From Lachnospiraceae bacterium (GTDB lineage Bacteria; Bacillota; Clostridia; Lachnospirales; Lachnospiraceae): 64,000 nt of DNA. Made by a program: the position numbers and the translations under genes. The DNA lies in the NCBI GenBank assembly GCA_017935565.1, contig JAGBHK010000009.1:1-64000 (forward strand), written 5' to 3'. Shown in pieces: positions 16,058 through 25,635 of this stretch. The notes beneath the pieces were generated by a model. The model was not told the DNA's origin. It ran no database searches and saw nothing but the letters and a program-made list of their open reading frames with translations. The number at the start of each line of letters is the position of its first letter. The stretch's first letter is position 1.

Positions 16058-17062
16058 TTATTTCATCTCGTAGCCACCCAATGTAGCAAGCATAATCGCT
16101 TTAATTGAATGCATTCTGTTTTCTGCCTCATCAAATACAACTGATTTTTCAGACTCAAATACTTCGTCAGTAACTTCAAGTTCTGCAAGACCAAATTTCT
16201 CGCCAACTTCCTTACCAATCTTTGTCTTCCAGTCATGGAAAGCTGGTAAACAGTGCATAAAGATTGAATTATCTGCTGTGTTGTCCATAACTTTTTTATT
16301 TACCTGATATCCGATTAATTCGCCAATTCTCTCTTTCCAAACATTATCTGGCTCACCCATTGATACCCAAACATCTGTGTAAATAATATGTGCGCCTGCA
16401 GTTGCCTTCATAACATCTGTTTCAAGTGTCACTGAACCACCTGACTGTGCTGCGTATTCTTTACATAATGCAACCAACTCTGCATTTGGGAAATATCTTT
16501 CAGGTGCGCATGCTGTGAAATTCATACCCATTTTTGCGCAAGCTATCATAAGTGAATTTCCCATATTGTATCTTGCATCACCCATATATACAAAATTAAG
16601 ACCTTCAAGTTTGCCAAACTTTTCTTTAATTGTCATAAGGTCTGCAATCATCTGTGTTGGATGATATTCATTTGTCAAACCATTCCATACAGGAACGTCT
16701 GAATATTTAGCTAATTCTTCAACTATTTCCTGTCCGTATCCTCTATATTCAATACCATCATACATTCTAGAAAGTACTCTAGCTGTATCTGCAATACTTT
16801 CCTTCTTTCCAATCTGAGAGCTTGCTGGTTCAAGATATGTAGAACCCATACCAAGATCATGTGCTGCAACCTCAAATGAGCAACGTGTTCTTGTACTTGT
16901 CTTTTCAAATATTAATGCAATATTCTTACCCTTACAATATTCATGTAATTCGCCATTTTTCTTTTTAGCCTTTAAATCAAGACCTAAATCTACAAAATAC
17001 TGAATTTCTTCCTGTGTATAATCCTTTAATGTTAAAAAGTCGCGTCCTACCAAGTTCTTCAT
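16058..17062 (-). CDS. argF: Ornithine carbamoyltransferase
   Basis: A 334-aa enzyme joining ornithine and carbamoyl phosphate to citrulline in arginine synthesis or, run backwards, in arginine catabolism. The carbamoyl-phosphate signature is [16 protein letters not shown] (about 53-68), then the ornithine-side DVWVSMGEP and the HCLPAFHD motif (about 271-278). Length fits the family. No other arginine genes are adjacent, so whether it is anabolic or catabolic is unclear. The leader contains a terminator-like hairpin at 17081-17136. Confidence 0.96.
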   Translation of the reverse strand: MKNLVGRDFLTLKDYTQEEIQYFVDLGLDLKAKKKNGELHEYCKGKNIALIFEKTSTRTRCSFEVAAHDLGMGSTYLEPASSQIGKKESIADTARVLSRMYDGIEYRGYGQEIVEELAKYSDVPVWNGLTNEYHPTQMIADLMTIKEKFGKLEGLNFVYMGDARYNMGNSLMIACAKMGMNFTACAPERYFPNAELVALCKEYAAQSGGSVTLETDVMKATAGAHIIYTDVWVSMGEPDNVWKERIGELIGYQVNKKVMDNTADNSIFMHCLPAFHDWKTKIGKEVGEKFGLAELEVTDEVFESEKSVVFDEAENRMHSIKAIMLATLGGYEMK

Positions 17063-17080
17063 AATTATTCATTCCTTTCT

Positions 17081-17136
17081 TAAAAAAACCTAAAAGGTAT
17101 CATTAGAATACTATACCATAATTTTCTAACGATACC
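17081..17136 (-). terminator. Terminator-like hairpin in the argF leader
   Basis: GGTATCATTAGAA (17096-17108) pairs with TTCTAACGATACC (17124-17136); on the minus strand it is followed by TTTTAGGTTTTTTTAAG, only 19 bp before argF. It could end upstream transcription or act as an attenuator for argF. The loop contains TATGGTATAGTAT, which could also be a -10 region. Confidence 0.6.
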
Positions 17137-17157
17137 TATTACTTTTTATAAAATTTT

Positions 17158-17442
17158 CAATTCGCAAAGTGAATTTTTTATATAGTGACAGATTTTTATT
17201 TATTTATCTAACACTCCCGTATTACAGGAAGATTATTATTTTTCTAATCACAGCAAGATAAAAATGATATTAAACTTCGCATACACAAACTCGTATGCTA
17301 CGCATACTCAAACAGTGTGTATTGCGAAGTTACATTAATTATCTTGCTGTGATTGAAAAATTAAATAATCTTCCAGATATACGTACGCGTTAGTCAAATA
17401 AATAAAAATCTGTCACTCTTAAAAAATTCACTTTTCGAGTTT
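17158..17442. repeat. Palindromic intergenic element, copy 2
   Basis: A 285-bp element, same orientation as copy 1. It opens CAATTCGCAAAGTGAATTTT with TATAGTGACAGATTTTT, and closes AAAAATCTGTCACTCTT with TTCACTTTTCGAG. The core TTCGCATACACAAACTCGT / TGTGTATTGCGAAGTT is nearly identical to copy 1. It fills the space between the SleB-like hydrolase gene and the argF leader. Confidence 0.9.
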
Positions 17443-17458
17443 AAACATTTAATAAAAA

Positions 17459-18766
17459 TTATTTTCTTCTATAAAATACCTGATTACCTATTATGCTGTA
17501 TTCTTCCATCTTTGCGTAATCATCTGCATCTATACCTGTTAATGAACGATAGTTTGCATAATTAGGAATATTATTTACTCCCGATAATGCTTCTTCTACA
17601 GCCTTTCTAGCCGAAGGAAGTGGCCCTTCTTCTATAACTTTTTGGAAACTATCATATGTCACAACCGAAAATTGATTCTTTGCATACAAAATGTCTCTTA
17701 TAGTTATTTTAGGATTTATTTCCTTATTGCCTCTATATCTGTTTAAGATAACATTTGCCACCGCTAACTGTCCTTCATAAACATCATGACCACATTCCTT
17801 AGAAACAACACACATCATAAGATATATCTCTTCATCAGAAATGTCTGTTGACGCTGGTGACATAACTACTTCGATAGGCTTGCTCTGAGCTACTGCCTGA
17901 GCTAAAAGTTCTTCCTGCTCTTTCTTTTTTCGCTCTTCTTCTGCCTTAATAGCTGCAAGTCTTTCCTCTTCAGCCTTCTTAATAGCTTCTTCTTCAGCAA
18001 CTGTAACGCCTAAATTATATTCATAACGAATCTTTACATATTCTGCAGCGATATATGCATCATCGCCTTCGTACTTAATCTTGTGCCACTTTTCGCCTTC
18101 TTCGATAATTTCAACTTCATCATTAAGATCTAAATATCCTAATACATCTGATGATGTACTAGCACCTTCTCTGATTCTTAAATCAGTTGTTGTAATAGTA
18201 CCGATTTTCTTTCCATGTGTAGGAAGTTTCGCTTTAGCTTCATCGCCTGTCCAAATGTACTCAGAAAATACATATCCTTCAACATTACCAGACTTAATCT
18301 TTGTCCACTCACCAGCTTTTTCGATAACTTCACCGCCACCACCGGCATATACTTTACCAAGAATCTTTGATTCCTTAGAAGCGCTTTCTCTTACATAAAC
18401 AAAATCACTTAAGTTTACAAGGAATATCTCTGGTTCAGTAACTGGAGGTTTTGTTGTCTCTTCTTCTCCTGAATTATCATCCTCTGATGGTTTTTCATCT
18501 GAAGATGCATTCTCTGATGATGGGTCTGTTGAAGCATCACCATTATCAGCAACCTGATCCCCACTAGTCTCGTTATTATCCTGTTCTCCCTCTGAAGTAT
18601 TACTTGTTGCATCGTCATCGTTGTCTGCTACTTTTTCAGATGATTCCACACTAGGGTCATCAACTTTAAGTCCTGATGCATCACCTATGATAAATGCCAC
18701 TAAAAAAACAACGGTAAGAGCTACGCCTGTAACTGCTACTATTATTTTATCTTTTTTCGACTTCAT
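17459..18766 (-). CDS. Secreted cell-wall hydrolase with two SH3b domains and a SleB/CwlJ-type C-terminus
   Basis: A 435-aa protein. GGAG lies 8 bases before the ATG at 18766, giving MKSKKDKIIVAVTGVALTV, an N-terminal signal or anchor helix (about 6-26). A long acidic Ser/Asp/Glu spacer (about 30-115) follows. Two bacterial SH3 domains come next: VYVRESASKESKILGKVYAGG and TTDLRIREGASTSSDVLGYLD. Then there is a Lys/Glu-rich helix (AEEERLAAIKAEEERKKKEQ). The C-terminal ~130 residues (MMCVVSKECGHDVYEGQLAV, ANVILNRYRG, NQFSVV) are the hydrolase_2 domain of the SleB/CwlJ spore-cortex or wall hydrolases. Likely function is peptidoglycan cleavage outside the membrane. Confidence 0.9.
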   Translation of the reverse strand: MKSKKDKIIVAVTGVALTVVFLVAFIIGDASGLKVDDPSVESSEKVADNDDDATSNTSEGEQDNNETSGDQVADNGDASTDPSSENASSDEKPSEDDNSGEEETTKPPVTEPEIFLVNLSDFVYVRESASKESKILGKVYAGGGGEVIEKAGEWTKIKSGNVEGYVFSEYIWTGDEAKAKLPTHGKKIGTITTTDLRIREGASTSSDVLGYLDLNDEVEIIEEGEKWHKIKYEGDDAYIAAEYVKIRYEYNLGVTVAEEEAIKKAEEERLAAIKAEEERKKKEQEELLAQAVAQSKPIEVVMSPASTDISDEEIYLMMCVVSKECGHDVYEGQLAVANVILNRYRGNKEINPKITIRDILYAKNQFSVVTYDSFQKVIEEGPLPSARKAVEEALSGVNNIPNYANYRSLTGIDADDYAKMEEYSIIGNQVFYRRK

Positions 18767-18887
18767 TACGGTCTCCTCTCGCAAGATGTATTGTTTTTTG
18801 CTACATTTTCTTGTTCGTATAAATTGTTACACAATTGTTACATTTTGTTTTGTGTATAATAACAAAACTATCAATTTTTGTCAACCC

Positions 18888-19664
18888 CTACTGCTTCATT
18901 GCTTCATACATAAGGATAGCCGCAGCCACCGAAGCATTGAGCGATTCGACTTTTCCGCACATAGGAATTTTTATCAATTTATCCGCACACAAGCTAATTT
19001 CTTCACTCAATCCATTACCTTCATTGCCTATGAGAATTGCACTACTTGTTTTAAAATTTTCATCATCATAATATATATTACCCTTAAGATGAGCCGCATA
19101 TACCAAAACATCATTTTTTTTCAAAATGTCGATTGCTTCTTTTAAATTATCGTAAACTAAAAATGGAACTCTAAATATTGAACCCATTGTTGAACGGATT
19201 ACTTTTGGGTTATATATATCAACCGTGTTCTTGTCCATAATTATGGCAGAAACACCAGCTCCTTCAGCCGTTCTAATTATTGTTCCCATATTTCCCGGGT
19301 CCTGCAAACCCTCAAGCACCATAAATGTCTGCTTCTTATTTTTATCAATAATATCTTTTAATTCATATTCATTTTGTTTTACCAAAGCCATTATTCCTTG
19401 AGGTGTCACAGTTCCTGACATTTCCTTAAATACCGAGTCTTTGATGACTTCATAAGAATAGTTTTTAATTTCTTCTTTAATCTGTTTATTATCATTAAAG
19501 CAACTTTCTGACACATAAACTTTTTCAATTTTATCTTTTGGAATTTCCCAAAACATTTTTATGCCTTCAACGACAAAAAGCTTTTGCTCACGTCTGGCAG
19601 AAGCTTTTGTCATAAGTTGCATTACATTTTTTACTTGTTTATTTGTAGAAGATGTAATAACCAT
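18888..19664 (-). CDS. TrmH/SpoU-family RNA 2'-O-methyltransferase
   Basis: A 258-aa SAM-dependent methyltransferase of the SPOUT class. The N-terminal substrate-binding domain starts ITSSTNKQVKNVMQLM and has KLFVVEGIKMFWE. The knotted catalytic domain shows motif 1 LQDPGNMGTIIRTAEGAG (about 117-134), motif 2 ILIGNEGNGLSEEI and motif 3 IPMCGKVESLNASVAAAI. It probably methylates a ribose in rRNA or tRNA; the exact target is not readable. It follows pfkA by 17 bp. Confidence 0.93.
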   Translation of the reverse strand: MVITSSTNKQVKNVMQLMTKASARREQKLFVVEGIKMFWEIPKDKIEKVYVSESCFNDNKQIKEEIKNYSYEVIKDSVFKEMSGTVTPQGIMALVKQNEYELKDIIDKNKKQTFMVLEGLQDPGNMGTIIRTAEGAGVSAIIMDKNTVDIYNPKVIRSTMGSIFRVPFLVYDNLKEAIDILKKNDVLVYAAHLKGNIYYDDENFKTSSAILIGNEGNGLSEEISLCADKLIKIPMCGKVESLNASVAAAILMYEAMKQ

Positions 19665-19681
19665 ATATTTTCCTTTCGTAA

Positions 19682-20656
19682 TTAACGAGCAAGAATTTTA
19701 CTGATTTCAAATTCGTATTCTGAAATATCTTTTTTCATTTCAAGTGCTTCATTGATTTCATAATCGACATATTTACCGTCCTTGTATGCAACAACTCTGT
19801 TTGACTTTCCTTCGCATAACAAATCTGCTGCGTAAGCACCCATAATAGAAGCGTACATTCTATCCTTACATGTTGGGCTACCACCTCTTTGCATATGACC
19901 TAAAATTGTAGCTCTTGTTTCCATACCTGTAGCTGCTTCAATTCTCTTTGCCATACTTGTTGAATGACCAATACCTTCTGCATTGATAATAAGGTGATGT
20001 TTCTTGCCCTGCTTTCTTGAAGCAATAATGTGGTTAATGATAGACTGTTCATTGTGTGAATATCTTTCTGGAAGAAGAATATCTTCTGCACCACTGGCAA
20101 TACCACACCATAATGCAATGTATCCTGCATGTCTACCCATAACCTCGATAATACTACATCTTTCATGAGATGTTGATGTATCTCTAACCTTGTCGATAGC
20201 GTCCATAGCTGTGTTTACAGCTGTATCAAAACCGATTGTATAATCTGTACATGAAATGTCAAGGTCGATTGTTCCTGGAACACCGATTGTGTTAATTCCA
20301 AGGTTTGCTAACTTCTGCGCACCTCTAAATGAACCGTCACCACCGATTACTACAAGACCATCAATACCATGCTTCTTACAAATTTCAGCACCTCTTTGCT
20401 GTCCTTCAGCTGTTGTAAATTCCTGACAACGCGCTGTGTAAAGAATAGTACCACCCTTTTGTATAATATCAGAAACGCTGGCTTTGTTCATATCAACGAT
20501 TTCTTCATCCAAAAGGCCCTGATATCCTCTCATAATACCTTTTACTTTTTTTCCTCTTGCTAATGCTGTTCTAACAACCGCTCTAATAGCAGCGTTCATA
20601 CCTGGTGCGTCACCACCGCTTGTTAAAACACCAATTGTGTTTATTTCTTTAGACAT
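19682..20656 (-). CDS. pfkA: ATP-dependent 6-phosphofructokinase
   Basis: A 324-aa glycolytic enzyme converting fructose-6-phosphate to fructose-1,6-bisphosphate. Motifs are LTSGGDAPGMNAAIRAVVR (about 10-28), GGDGSFRGA (about 103-111), PGTIDLDISCTDYTIGFDTA and MGRHAGYIALW. The Gly in GGDGS rather than Asp fits ATP rather than pyrophosphate use. The frame is open further upstream to 20746, through a hairpin-rich spacer, but GGAGG is directly ahead of the ATG at 20656, so that start is used. It follows dnaE on the same strand. Confidence 0.96.
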   Translation of the reverse strand: MSKEINTIGVLTSGGDAPGMNAAIRAVVRTALARGKKVKGIMRGYQGLLDEEIVDMNKASVSDIIQKGGTILYTARCQEFTTAEGQQRGAEICKKHGIDGLVVIGGDGSFRGAQKLANLGINTIGVPGTIDLDISCTDYTIGFDTAVNTAMDAIDKVRDTSTSHERCSIIEVMGRHAGYIALWCGIASGAEDILLPERYSHNEQSIINHIIASRKQGKKHHLIINAEGIGHSTSMAKRIEAATGMETRATILGHMQRGGSPTCKDRMYASIMGAYAADLLCEGKSNRVVAYKDGKYVDYEINEALEMKKDISEYEFEISKILAR

Positions 20657-20669
20657 ATATATACCTCCA

Positions 20670-20810
20670 ATTTTATTACCTTCTACATATATACGGACAG
20701 CCCGTTCGTAAACGCTTTGCGTTTCCTCACTGTGGACTTCGTCCAATACAATCAGTAATTCTCATATTTTTTCGCAAGCCAGCTTGCAAAAAATATTCCA
20801 ATTCCTGCTT
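20670..20810 (-). repeat. Tandem short hairpins between dnaE and pfkA
   Basis: On the minus strand the spacer holds ATATTTTTTGCAAGC/GCTTGCGAAAAAATAT (about 20765-20798, mismatch-tolerant), GGACGAAGTCC, AAACGCAAAGCGTTT and ACGGGCTGTCCGT in a row. These may act as transcription or mRNA-stability signals between the two genes. Confidence 0.6.
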
Positions 20811-20834
20811 GTGCTATCCTCAATCTATTACACA

Positions 20835-23800
20835 TCATACCACAGCAATGTTCTTTTGTCCAAATTTTTCTTGCAAATTTGTAATTATTTCTGGTGTTAT
20901 TTTTACATTTCTTGATGGTGGTAATAAAAGTTTTTGCTTTTCTTCCACAAAATATACTACCACAACATCATTGCCATCGCTGTATTTAAGCATTTCAAAC
21001 ATTTCTTCTTGAAGTTTATCATACTCTTCTTTATTTGCAAATCTAATCCAAAGTTGTGATGGAACTTCATCAAATAAAGTTATCTTCGAGCAGGTAAGAC
21101 TACTCTTCTCATCATCTTTTTCTGATACTCGTCCTTGGATGAAGACCTTGTTATCTGCAACAAGTTTTTGGCTGTATTTCTCATAATCCTTAGGAAATAC
21201 AACAACTTCAACTGTTCCATACAAGTCCTCAATAGTAAGAAATGCCATCATTTTATTGTTTTTAGTGGATTTAATACTTACATCTCTAATTAATCCACCA
21301 ATTACAACTTCCTGTCTATCATAGAGAACACTTTCTTCGCCTTCAGCCACTTCAAAATCCGAAGTTTTTGCTGAAATATGTTTCTTCCATTTAGACAAGT
21401 ATTCCTCCAATGGATGCCCGCTGACATACACGCCTAAAACTTCCTTTTCAAAATTAAGAAGTTCCTCTTTAGTATATTCAGAAACATTTGGTAATTTAAT
21501 ATCAAAGTTTTCTTTTTCCTGTTCGCCCATTAAGTCGAACAACGAAAACTGGCCATCCATAGAATGTTTTTTATCTTGACTGACACTATCCATTACCTGA
21601 GTATATATCATCATTTTCTGGCGTCTGTTTCCTGGAAAACTGTCAAGAGCACCTGCCTTAATAAAACTTTCAACAGTCCTCTTATTTACTTCTTTTCCGC
21701 TCATACGCTCAATGAAATCAGAAAGATTTTTGAATTTTCCATTTTCATTTCGTTCTGAAACAATGGACTCAATAACCGTAGTACCAACACTCTTAAGCGC
21801 GCTCAAACCATAGATTATATCGTTTCCCTTTACAGAAAATCCGCTGATGCCTTCATTGATATCAGGTGGCAAAATCTTAATACCCATCTTTCTACATATC
21901 ATAATGTATTCAGATACTTTTGTATTATTATCTATTACCGATGTCATAAGTGATGCCATGAATTCAACTGGATAATAGTATTTCAAATAAGCTGTATGGT
22001 AGGATACTACCGCATAAGCTGCCGCGTGTGATTTATTAAATGCATACTTTGCAAAATCAAGCATTTCATCATAAATCTTATTGGCAATTTTTTCATCAAT
22101 TCCATTGCCGACGCAACCCTTTATGCCCTCTTCTTCATTTCCATATACGAAATTCTGGCGTTCCTTGGCCATAACATCAGCCTTTTTCTTTGACATTGCT
22201 CTACGGAGCAAATCGCTTCGACCAAGAGTATATCCTGCAAGGTCTCTAACAATCTGCATAACCTGCTCCTGGTACACTATACAACCGTATGTAGGCTTAA
22301 GTATTTGCTCTAACTGTGGGCAATCATAGGTTATCTCGCCAGAATTATTTTTTCCGTCTAGATATTTTGGAATGAAGTCCATTGGTCCTGGACGATACAA
22401 TGCAATTCCCGCAATGATATCTTCGAGATTCTCCGGTTTCAATTCCTTCATGAAGTTTCGCATACCCGCACTTTCAAGCTGGAACACACCTTCAGTTTTA
22501 CCCTGTCCTAAAGCATCAAGTACTGCCTTATCATTATAATTTATCTTGTGTAGGTCAATTTCAATGCCTCTTTCACCGCCATTTTCAGTGAATGTTCCTT
22601 TTTCACCCGAAGCTATCAACTTCAAACAGTTATCAATAACCGTAAGTGTTCTAAGACCCAAAAAGTCCATCTTCAAAAGACCTAATTCTTCCAATGTAGT
22701 CATTACAAACTGAGTTGTAACAGTACCATCTCCTGACTTTGACAATGGTACAAACTCATCAACAGGCTTCGAGCTAATAAGTACACCTGCTGCATGCATT
22801 GACGCATGTCTTGACAAACCTTCAAGTCTTTTTGACATATCAATGAGATATTTTACTCTCTCATCGGTGTCATAAGCCTGCTTTAGCAATGGATTTTTTT
22901 CCAATGCCAAATCCAATGTAATATTAAGTTCCTTCGGAACCATTTTCGCAATATTATCAACTTCCGCATAGGACATATCAAGTGCTCGTCCAACGTCTCT
23001 TAATACGCCTTTTGCCGCCATTGTACCAAAGGTTACAATCTGCGCAACCTGGTCCTTACCGTACTTTTCAACCACGTAATTAATTACTTCCTGTCGTCGT
23101 TCGTAACAGAAGTCAATATCAATATCAGGCATTGAAACACGTTCAGGATTGAGGAAACGCTCAAAAAGTAAGCTATACTGTATCGGATCAATATCCGTTA
23201 TCGCAAGTGTATACGAAACGATACTACCTGCTGCCGAACCTCTTCCTGGTCCAACGCTTATGCCATTAGATTTCGCATAATTGATAAAATCCCAAACAAT
23301 CAAGAAATAGTCAACGAAGCCCATATTCTTAATAACTGACAACTCGTAATCAAGCCTTTGGGTTAATTCATCAGTCACTTCACTATAACGCATTTTAAGT
23401 CCTGTTTCGCATAAATGCTTTAGGTACAAATACGATGTTTCATCATTATTTCCTACCTGTTCCACAAATTCTTTTGGAACCTCATACTTTGGCAATTTTC
23501 TTACACCAAATTCAATTTCAACATTGCAACGATTAGCAATTTTATGTGTATTTTCCAATGCTTCTAATGCATATGGAAACAGTTCTTTCATCTCATCTTC
23601 TGATTTTAGATAATACTGACCGCCCTCATATTTCATTCTATCCTCATCAGACACTTTCTTCTGTGTCTGTATACAAAGAAGAATATCGTGAGCAGCCGCA
23701 TCTTCTTTATAAGTATAATGAACGTCATTAGTAGCAACAAGGTCTATGCCTGTATCCTTGCTAAGACGCATAAGTCCTGTGTTAACATTTTTTTGTTCAG

Positions 23801-24341
23801 GAATTCCATGGTCCTGTAACTCTAAAAAGAAATTTCCTTTTCCAAAAATGCTTTCGTAATACAAGGCAACATTTTTTGCCTCATCATACATTCCTCTTGC
23901 AAGGTTCTTTTGAACTTCGCCTGCAAGACAAGCGCTAAGAGCAATTATTCCTTCTGAATACTGTTCAAGCACCTCATAATCCACTCTTGGTTTATAGTAA
24001 AAGCCATCAACAAATCCTTTTGAAACAATTTTCATAAGATTGTGATAACCTGTATTATTCTCTGCCAATAACACCAAGTGGTAATATCTGTCTTCACCAC
24101 CGGCTGTTTCTCTATCAAATCTCGACTTATTTGTGACGTAAACCTCACACCCTAAAATAGGTTTAATGCCCTCTGCATTTGCCGCACGATAAAAATCAAT
24201 AACACCGTACATTACGCCATGGTCCGTTATTGCAAGACTATCCATATTAAGTTTTTTAGCCTGTGCAACAATCTCCTTTATCTTACTGGAACCATCCAAC
24301 AAACTAAATTCTGTATGCACATGTAAATGTGTAAACGCCAT
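20835..24341 (-). CDS. dnaE: DNA polymerase III subunit alpha (DnaE type)
   Basis: An 1168-aa replicative or repair polymerase. The N-terminal PHP domain starts FTHLHVHTEFSLLDGSSKI, with ITDHGVMYGVIDFY and VATNDVHY. The polymerase core includes GPGRGSAAGSIVSY (about 357-370) and MPDIDIDFCYERR (about 394-406, catalytic Asp residues). HhH and OB-fold regions follow toward the C-terminus (VVIGGLIRDVSIKSTKNNKM). Length fits DnaE rather than PolC, which is longer and carries an internal exonuclease. It lies directly after the Crh-like gene's terminator. Confidence 0.97.
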   Translation of the reverse strand: MAFTHLHVHTEFSLLDGSSKIKEIVAQAKKLNMDSLAITDHGVMYGVIDFYRAANAEGIKPILGCEVYVTNKSRFDRETAGGEDRYYHLVLLAENNTGYHNLMKIVSKGFVDGFYYKPRVDYEVLEQYSEGIIALSACLAGEVQKNLARGMYDEAKNVALYYESIFGKGNFFLELQDHGIPEQKNVNTGLMRLSKDTGIDLVATNDVHYTYKEDAAAHDILLCIQTQKKVSDEDRMKYEGGQYYLKSEDEMKELFPYALEALENTHKIANRCNVEIEFGVRKLPKYEVPKEFVEQVGNNDETSYLYLKHLCETGLKMRYSEVTDELTQRLDYELSVIKNMGFVDYFLIVWDFINYAKSNGISVGPGRGSAAGSIVSYTLAITDIDPIQYSLLFERFLNPERVSMPDIDIDFCYERRQEVINYVVEKYGKDQVAQIVTFGTMAAKGVLRDVGRALDMSYAEVDNIAKMVPKELNITLDLALEKNPLLKQAYDTDERVKYLIDMSKRLEGLSRHASMHAAGVLISSKPVDEFVPLSKSGDGTVTTQFVMTTLEELGLLKMDFLGLRTLTVIDNCLKLIASGEKGTFTENGGERGIEIDLHKINYNDKAVLDALGQGKTEGVFQLESAGMRNFMKELKPENLEDIIAGIALYRPGPMDFIPKYLDGKNNSGEITYDCPQLEQILKPTYGCIVYQEQVMQIVRDLAGYTLGRSDLLRRAMSKKKADVMAKERQNFVYGNEEEGIKGCVGNGIDEKIANKIYDEMLDFAKYAFNKSHAAAYAVVSYHTAYLKYYYPVEFMASLMTSVIDNNTKVSEYIMICRKMGIKILPPDINEGISGFSVKGNDIIYGLSALKSVGTTVIESIVSERNENGKFKNLSDFIERMSGKEVNKRTVESFIKAGALDSFPGNRRQKMMIYTQVMDSVSQDKKHSMDGQFSLFDLMGEQEKENFDIKLPNVSEYTKEELLNFEKEVLGVYVSGHPLEEYLSKWKKHISAKTSDFEVAEGEESVLYDRQEVVIGGLIRDVSIKSTKNNKMMAFLTIEDLYGTVEVVVFPKDYEKYSQKLVADNKVFIQGRVSEKDDEKSSLTCSKITLFDEVPSQLWIRFANKEEYDKLQEEMFEMLKYSDGNDVVVVYFVEEKQKLLLPPSRNVKITPEIITNLQEKFGQKNIAVV

Positions 24342-24352
24342 ACCTTTTCCTC

Positions 24353-24386
24353 TAAAAAAGGGCTATGCTCATCGCAACAGCCCTTT
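24353..24386 (-). terminator. Terminator of the hprK-to-crh operon
   Basis: AAAGGGCT (24357-24364) pairs with AGCCCTTT (24379-24386), followed on the minus strand by a T-rich run (TTTTTTAGAGG). It sits between the HPr-like gene and dnaE. Confidence 0.85.
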
Positions 24387-24397
24387 CATGTCTATTA

Positions 24398-24652
24398 TTA
24401 TTTGCAGCTTAAATATTCTTCAATCTTATTGATTGCTTCTTCTTCATCTGCTCCATCGGCAGAAACTACAACTGATGCTCCCTCGTTTAATTTTAATGCC
24501 ATCATACCCATAATACTTTTAGCATTAACCTTAATGTTACCTGTTTCAACATGAATTGAACTTTCAAACTGGCTTGCCACCTGTACAAAAACAGCTACTG
24601 GTCTTGCATCCATTCCTGATTTAATGGCAATAGTCATATTCTTAGTTATCAT
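24398..24652 (-). CDS. crh: Crh-like HPr paralogue (no His15, Ser46 kept)
   Basis: An 84-aa HPr-fold protein. It shows the HPr pattern GMDARPVAVFVQVASQF, VNAKSIMGMMALKLNEGAS and DGADEEEAI. The phosphocarrier His at position 15 (GLHARP in HPr) is Asp here, so it cannot pass phosphate in the sugar phosphotransferase chain. The regulatory Ser46 (AKSIMG) that HPr kinase phosphorylates is intact. This is the same logic as Bacillus Crh, where position 15 is Gln. The gene is last in a run with whiA and rapZ, as Crh is in Bacillus, and hprK is upstream in the same cluster. Likely role: carbon-catabolite signalling or metabolic control. Confidence 0.85.
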   Translation of the reverse strand: MITKNMTIAIKSGMDARPVAVFVQVASQFESSIHVETGNIKVNAKSIMGMMALKLNEGASVVVSADGADEEEAINKIEEYLSCK

Positions 24653-24669
24653 AGTCTTCCTCCTAGATT

Positions 24670-25611
24670 TTACTCAATACTATCTGCAATCTCACAGATT
24701 TTTCTCAAACGGTGATTAACTCCTGATTTTCCAACCTTCGGTTCCAACATCTCACCTAATTCTTTTAATGAAACCTCTGGGTTCTCGACTCTAAGTACCG
24801 CAATTTCTTTCAACTGAGCTGGCAAATAATCAAGCCCTTTCGTTCTTTTAATTAACTCAATGCTTTCAATTTGCTTCATAGCCGCCGAAACTGTTTTGTT
24901 AAGATTTGCAGTTTCACAGTTAACCTTACGATTAACGGAATTTCGCATGTCCTTAAGTATTCGAACATTCTCAAATTCCATAAGAGCCACATGGGCTTCC
25001 ATAACATTTAAAATATCTGATATAGAAGAACCCTCTTTGATATATACCACAAAATGATTCTTTCTTTCAACTATTTTTGATTCAATTTCAAAATTATTTA
25101 TAATTTTTTGTAATTGAACTGCCTTTTCATAATCGTTGCATACAATCTCAAAATGATACGCTTTGTTCGGATCACTTACTGACCCCGCTGCAAGAAATGC
25201 GCCTCTTATAAATGCACGCTTACAACAACTTTTCATTATGACAACATTATCAATAATCGAAAGATTTTCCTCAATCTCGTTTGATGAATTAAGCAACTTT
25301 ACAGTCTGCAGTATTCTAACTGCATCCTCGTGCCTGTTAACCGTCACTATGTATAGTCTGCCGTTCTTCAAACCACTATTCTTCCTTATGGTAACTTCCG
25401 GTACTATATTAAATGTTTTTTTCAATAATGTAAAGTACTTTCTTGCAACATATAAACTTTCTGATTGAATTTTTACCGAAAATCTATCCTGTGCCGATAT
25501 AACAATCCGCCCTGTAAGTCCTATCATTCCTGCAACTTCCGCTATCTGACAGTGTCTTGCCGACGGACAATTTTTAGACAATTCTTCTTTTACATCCTGT
25601 GAAAATGACAT
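24670..25611 (-). CDS. whiA: WhiA-like DNA-binding protein
   Basis: A 313-aa protein of the WhiA family. The N-terminal half has a LAGLIDADG homing-endonuclease-like fold without cutting residues (for example SFSQDVKEELSKN, CCKRAFIRGAFLAAGSVSDP). The C-terminal HTH is visible in LPAQLKEIAVLRVENPEVSL and LGEMLEPKVGKSGVNHRLRK. WhiA affects cell division and sporulation-linked control in Gram-positives. It lies between rapZ (24 bp) and the Crh-like gene (17 bp), the conserved Firmicute order. Confidence 0.95.
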   Translation of the reverse strand: MSFSQDVKEELSKNCPSARHCQIAEVAGMIGLTGRIVISAQDRFSVKIQSESLYVARKYFTLLKKTFNIVPEVTIRKNSGLKNGRLYIVTVNRHEDAVRILQTVKLLNSSNEIEENLSIIDNVVIMKSCCKRAFIRGAFLAAGSVSDPNKAYHFEIVCNDYEKAVQLQKIINNFEIESKIVERKNHFVVYIKEGSSISDILNVMEAHVALMEFENVRILKDMRNSVNRKVNCETANLNKTVSAAMKQIESIELIKRTKGLDYLPAQLKEIAVLRVENPEVSLKELGEMLEPKVGKSGVNHRLRKICEIADSIE

Positions 25612-25635
25612 AATTTGTCTCCATTTCCAAAAATA

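Noticed and set aside
20657-20746. 30-residue N-terminal extension of pfkA
   Set aside because: The frame runs through hairpin DNA, while a consensus ribosome site is placed before ATG 20656 and PfkA homologues begin there.
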